From positions 11,846,418-11,910,417 of the forward strand of contig OX387605.1 in assembly GCA_947568835.1 (NCBI GenBank): DNA of 64,000 nt, read 5' to 3'. Positions 52,601 to 58,600 of this stretch are shown here, in pieces. Every line of letters begins with the position of its first letter. The stretch's first letter is position 1. The notes under the pieces were generated by a model. That model saw nothing but the letters and a program-made list of their open reading frames with translations. It was not told the origin of the DNA and did not search any database. The stretch is from Protonemura montana. Lineage: Eukaryota > Arthropoda > Insecta > Plecoptera > Nemouridae. Position numbers and translations under genes: made by a program.

Positions 52601-55600
52601 TTCGCTAAGTGGAACCTCGCGTGATGTTACACACTTGAATTTACTTTTAATCGTGGGCATAATTTCGGCAAATCTAGAGCCCAAATAATAATATTCAGTG
52701 AGCAATAATATCGCACGGGCATAAGGCATAACGAATCCTACACCTGTCTGCCTTTTCACGAAATGCAGGCCCTGTTTTCCTCGCAGATGTTTCATTTTGG
52801 GATCGCCGCCGGCTCCTTCGAGAGTACGCCATCATTTCGCTTATTGAAACCACTCGAGAGGAATAAAACAATTAAAGTAATCTCAATTCTACCGCTCGAG
52901 GCGCCACTTCAGCGCGGCGGGTGCCTACGCTTGCTCTTTAGTCAGACGGGTGATGCATTCGATATGACTCCACCGGCAAAATGGCTGGTGCTGCTACTTG
53001 CTGCGACGGGCTGCCACTTTTGGAAATTCCATGAAAATAATACAGTATATGCCTAAACTGTACAACAGTTGTGCCAGTAAAATTCCCATCGAGGAAAACA
53101 CCTGGCGGTTATAGTGAAAAATATTGTAAAAGAACAAAAATTTCAGGCGAAAAACTGAAATTCAAACGTCCCTAAACAACCTTCTCGAGTGATACAATAT
53201 TTCCCTTGCTGAATCAGAAAACTAAATAGTAAAAAAGTCATCACAAGCGAACAGACTGTATACCCCCGAGTGGTTGCACATGTCCCGTTGGCCCTTTTTC
53301 TGCCATACGAAACATGGAAAAACAATCGAGATCCAAGGACCACATCCAATTGGCAGCTGTTCTACTATGGCAGCCAGTTGACATACTTTTTCTTTCTGCA
53401 CTCTTACATCTTCATCCAATCGGTATCCTTGACAACACATACTCTCACATAGGTACCTACGCATTCAACCTCCTTCAAGCCAAAATAAACCCAATTTCCT
53501 TACAGCTTTACACTGAGGATGAACGGCACTTCAATCACGATGGCGACATCGTATGTACATAGTAATACTTATCAACTATGTACCTCATTGCCCGAGGATG
53601 AAGACTGCCTATTCACAGCCATCTAAAATGCACCGTCAACTGTTTAAGACGCGGCTCGCCTTTTGGCGGGTAATTCAGGTTACATTTGGCGGTTGCGAAA
53701 CAAAAGCCACCTCCTCCTCCTCTCGAACTCTACCAAGTCACGGTCCACCGGTATCAGTTATTCATGCGTCGGTCCTCGAACCCACGGCTAGCAGCAACAC
53801 TTGACGTGGCAACGAACGGTGGTGCGCCGCGCGGAGATATTATCAATCATTCATCATCCACCAGCGCGTCATTTATTATGCAGTGTGTGCAGACCTCATG
53901 GTGAATGCAGTTGGTCGACGCGAGGGATGTGCGTAGGTTGTATTACGGTAACTGACTGCTGGCTTCGGGGAAAGTGTTTCGGATGGGAGTTGAGGTCGGC
54001 AAATAGACATTCTAGTCGTGCGATTTACCCTGATTTATAATTGTTAGCTATGACGTTTACGCGCGCGAGGAATGTTTTGGGGTTGTTGCTCGGAATGGAT
54101 TGAGTGTCTGCTAAACAAATCTATCCACCGTGTTTTGCTGCCGCATAAGCTGATCGGATTAACGCCGACAACCTCGTGCTGATCCGGACTGGATTTGAGG
54201 CTCACAAGCCACAGTAAGTACAAAGAGCCGAGCAGCGGCAGGAGATTGAGTAAACATCTAGCAAATTTCATCAAGTCACGGTGAAAAGTGTTAAATAATA
54301 GGCAGTTTATTGCCTCTTATTATGCAAATACCTCCAGCCCCGGTCTGTGCGTAACAAAATTGCGAACTCTAGATTTCTCATCGGATTACCATCTCGAGAA
54401 AATGCTCCGACAAAGTTGGCCGCACGAACTGTATTCTTATTCTTGTCAGCCGTCTTTAAATCTGCAATATTCTTGCCTTATCCGCAAATATCGTCACCAA
54501 TTGACAACTCGTTAAGTTCACGATGGTCTCATATCACTTTGATACACTGGATGTGCAACAGTGAGTATTTAAAAAGCAAGTCGTGGCAAGCTGTCTCATA
54601 GAACGCCAAGCTGAGAGAGAAAGAGCGTCAGCCAGGGAAAGCTCTGAGTGGCCATGTTATGCGGAGGTTTCTCAGGAGATACGTCGCGTATCCCACAAGG
54701 GTCTCGCCTGGAATGGGGACACGGACAAACTTTGGACAAGTGGAACGCGTGAAATAAAGCGCGCCTGCAGGGCTAACCTAGAAGTATGTTTCCACTGCGT
54801 GTGTGATGTCCCACGGTGAGGTCACAGCCAGCATGATAGTGTACTTGCCGAGACGTGCAATGAATCTCAATGATGCAAGCCATCCGGGTGGCGGTGGCTG
54901 GATCGCGTGACGTGTCGCTAGATGGCAGTATGTGCACGGGTGCGATAAACAAAACGAGGTTCAGGTGGCTGTGGTCATAGAGATGTATAGCGTTCGGGGA
55001 AGTGCTTTTCTCGCCGGTCGGGTCACATTGGCTCGAGCTTGAATGGATAGCCGTCAGGTGACGTGCGGTTGAGCCGGGGAAATTCAAGCGATGAATAATG
55101 TGCTAAAGCAACAAGGAATTATTATTTTAACTGTCACTCTAAGCGCAGTCATAAAACCACCAAAAAGATTAACATGAGCTGTGAAGAGACTTGCGCAGAG
55201 GGGTGGGATTTAAATTAATTGCACGGTTTTATGACAATTTGCTTAGGGTGTGTTTCACCAACGCACTAGTGATAATGTCGACGGGGCTTTTCATTATAGC
55301 AATAAAGTTTTTATGCCCGTAACTTAATAATTATGGAGTAAATTTATAACTGTTATTGCTAGTGTACCTCGAATATTACGTTCACTGAACAGGGCTCATA
55401 GCGGTGACATTCCAACTAAAACACGGGATGTTGCTATTGACGACTACATTTTTACTGATAGATGTAAAAAAAAACACTATACATAGGGTGTTTTGGCGAT
55501 GCAGTTTCGATGTAATTGAAAATAGCTGGACTCAATGTGAGAAGTTAGTCACAGAAATCCTTTAAAATACAACCTTAAGATCATAATCAATTTAAAAATG

Positions 55601-58600
55601 AATAGCCCAATAACAAAGAAATGCAACATATACTTGCTACACACAATAATTTAGAGGCATCTGCTCAATCTACAATTAAATAGTTAGGGCCAACATAAGC
55701 CCCAGGTGCCTTATAACTACAACGCCGTCAGTAAATAACGAGCCTAAAAATTACTGAGTCGGAGGCGTCGGCGTCTCCTGCAAGTTTATGCGCGCCCGTG
55801 CCGGCAAGTTCCATTTGTTCCGCTAATTCCATTGTCTACCAAGGTCCACCCATCTCCCAGCACAACTACACGTCGTAAAAGCGTCGTCGGCAAAGCCTGC
55901 GTGACGGCGCCGCGTTCACAATTTCGGCCGAATTAGACGCCGGCACACTTGAGCGTCCACACGTCACCGACTCCATCGCCACAGCAGCTGGCGGCGCCCT
56001 CATCGGCCGAGAGGATCAAACATGTATTACCGAGACGACGCTTTGTACACGGGTCAATCCATATCAAACAGGCACACTTGAAAAAAAAAATGACCTTCAT
56101 ATCTCAGATTATTTTAAAAACTTCAGAGTTTGTTAGCCAATTCACCAAATGCACAAAAGATATATTTATATATATATATATATATATTTAAATTTAAATT
56201 TAAATCAACTAGTGTGGGTAATATGACCTTTAAAAGTTGGGCTCTTTTACTGGTCCGCGCGTGCACTGTTCTGTATTATAGTCGGTATCTAAGAAACTAT
56301 TCAAGTTACAGACTAACGGGTTTCAGCGATAAAAGAAGCATTAAAAACTTAGTAAAAAAAATCTTAAAATTTTGGATAAACCTCAACATATAGTTGGATA
56401 CACTTTCTACATATGTGTTTTTTTAAACGACTTTTAAAAAATCTCTGTCTCCAAAAACAATCCACATTTTTATGAAACGTTGCTTATAGATGTATATTGA
56501 CTGCTGCAAAATTTAACTTTTGGCATTCCACAGGTTCACGAGAAAAAGAAAATCCACCGCACAAAGCAAGGTTTTTGCTCACAATTGAGAGTCTAAAACC
56601 TCATAACTATAATCTATGTTCTAATAACTAGCTAAAACTTCCAGGAAATGTGGTTCTTGTATGTATCTTGGCCGGTGCAAACTTTTATATTTGGCACTTG
56701 AAAACGGTGGGTATTAGTTTTTTTTTACAGACATTTTGCATTCTACGGGCAAGATTACCGGCCAATCTCATCACATTATTCAACTAATGCTGTCGCATTG
56801 GATACGTCTACTTAAGACAGGGTGTAACAATCACTTGTTATTACATTTATAGCTAGTTTTATTTTAAGAAATCGTTCATTTCCATTTACAAAAAAAAAAA
56901 AAAAATAGTTATATTTTGTTGTATTATGGTCGTCATTTAGTTTTGATAGTATAGCCATAATTGAGATAGAGAAAATCCCGAATATCACCCTAAGAGCGCT
57001 ACCTGGGCGCTCGGGGTTCACCTCTGCCATCGTGCGCACAACTCTGAAGCGTGCTTGGCAATCTGAGATACGAAATGCAGACGCCCCATGCATTTGAAAA
57101 ATTACCACACCACTTACATTTCCTCCCCAATGGTGCGTATTTGCATTTCGATTAACAAAACGCGTCGCTGTGCGACACGAAGGGGGTTAAGCACTTGCCT
57201 CGGAGCGAAGACCCACGCACATACCTACTCCTGAACCAGTGCAGACAAAAGTGCGTGAAACAATTACATAGCTTGATATCTCAACCTGTATCAAAATGTA
57301 GCCTCGTTAAAGATGTGGCATGAGAAATAAACATTGAAATATATTTGTGAAAGGCTCACGCGCTACTTAAAAACAAGAGCGGCCAGGACATAAATCAAAT
57401 TTGCGTTACAGATTCCAGAGACTGATTTATCAAAAGAACAGACAGTAAACAATGCTCGTCTAGCCAGTGGTGGAACGATTTCTATGCAATGCCATGGAAA
57501 CGCCACCAATTTATCGCCTTGTCTTCTAGAAATTTGAACAAAAGTAAATCGTTATATTATCAAGTAACACGCCAGAAACCAAATAAAAAATTCTTTTAGT
57601 TTCACACCACGTATTCTCTACAATTAAACATGCTCGCAAGTCGTAAGGCTCCTTCGCCTTCAACTAGATCGATCTTTCCCTGACAATACACCCGGCTCGC
57701 CACTGTTTTTCGCTCGTTTTTCAAGCACATAACTTCCAATCCCACCTCCAGAGCGCTGGCACAGCGATCGTGGGCCAACGCAAACCCCGCATGGTCGTAC
57801 CACGCGAAGAAACGAGTTCGCTAACTCCCATCTACGGCGTCGACGGCGACCCCGTGTCGTCCATAATGGACCTCAGCCAATATGCCAGGGGGCAGCGTCT
57901 CACGATTAAACAGCCGTCCCGGGGTTAATATCGTGTAGCTATGCGGGTCGCTACAAATCGTGAGGGGTGAGGGGCGTTGATGACGGCCCGTTTGGAGGCG
58001 AATAGGGTTAATTAGAAGACAGGTATTGGACGGAGCTAGTCATTCGCGAGCATAAGAGCGCCGGTAGAGTTAGTAGTCGGCATTCCAGGCCCTGTGAATT
58101 GTTGGCTGTGGCCGTTGGGACTTTTATGTGTGTATTTAAAACACGAAGATTTCAAAAGAAGCCGAAATGTTGATGAAGAGAAAAAAGTTGTCGATGCTTG
58201 ATATGAGTGAACCATAAGAAAGGATCATACCTCAAGCCTCTAGTTCATAATCATAATTAATTTTAATTAAAGCCTATTGATCATTACATGATATTGCCAG
58301 CATCAATTCTTAATAAATAAATAGATAAACACATAAATAACAATCCCTAGTTTTTTATTTTTTATTTTGCTACGACCGTCTCAAAAATTGATGCCTTAAC
58401 GTGGATTTCGGGTATGATATTTCTTATTATTTCTTAATTTATATTATATTTCGGGTATTTCGTATCTCTCCAATTTCTTTTCAAACTTACAATAATAACA
58501 GCGCAAGGATTTTCAAATTATTGATGCACGCTATGACCGCAATTTTCCAGACATGTCCAGCGATCAGCTGTCAAAGAAAAGCTCCAACATGCCCAGGTTA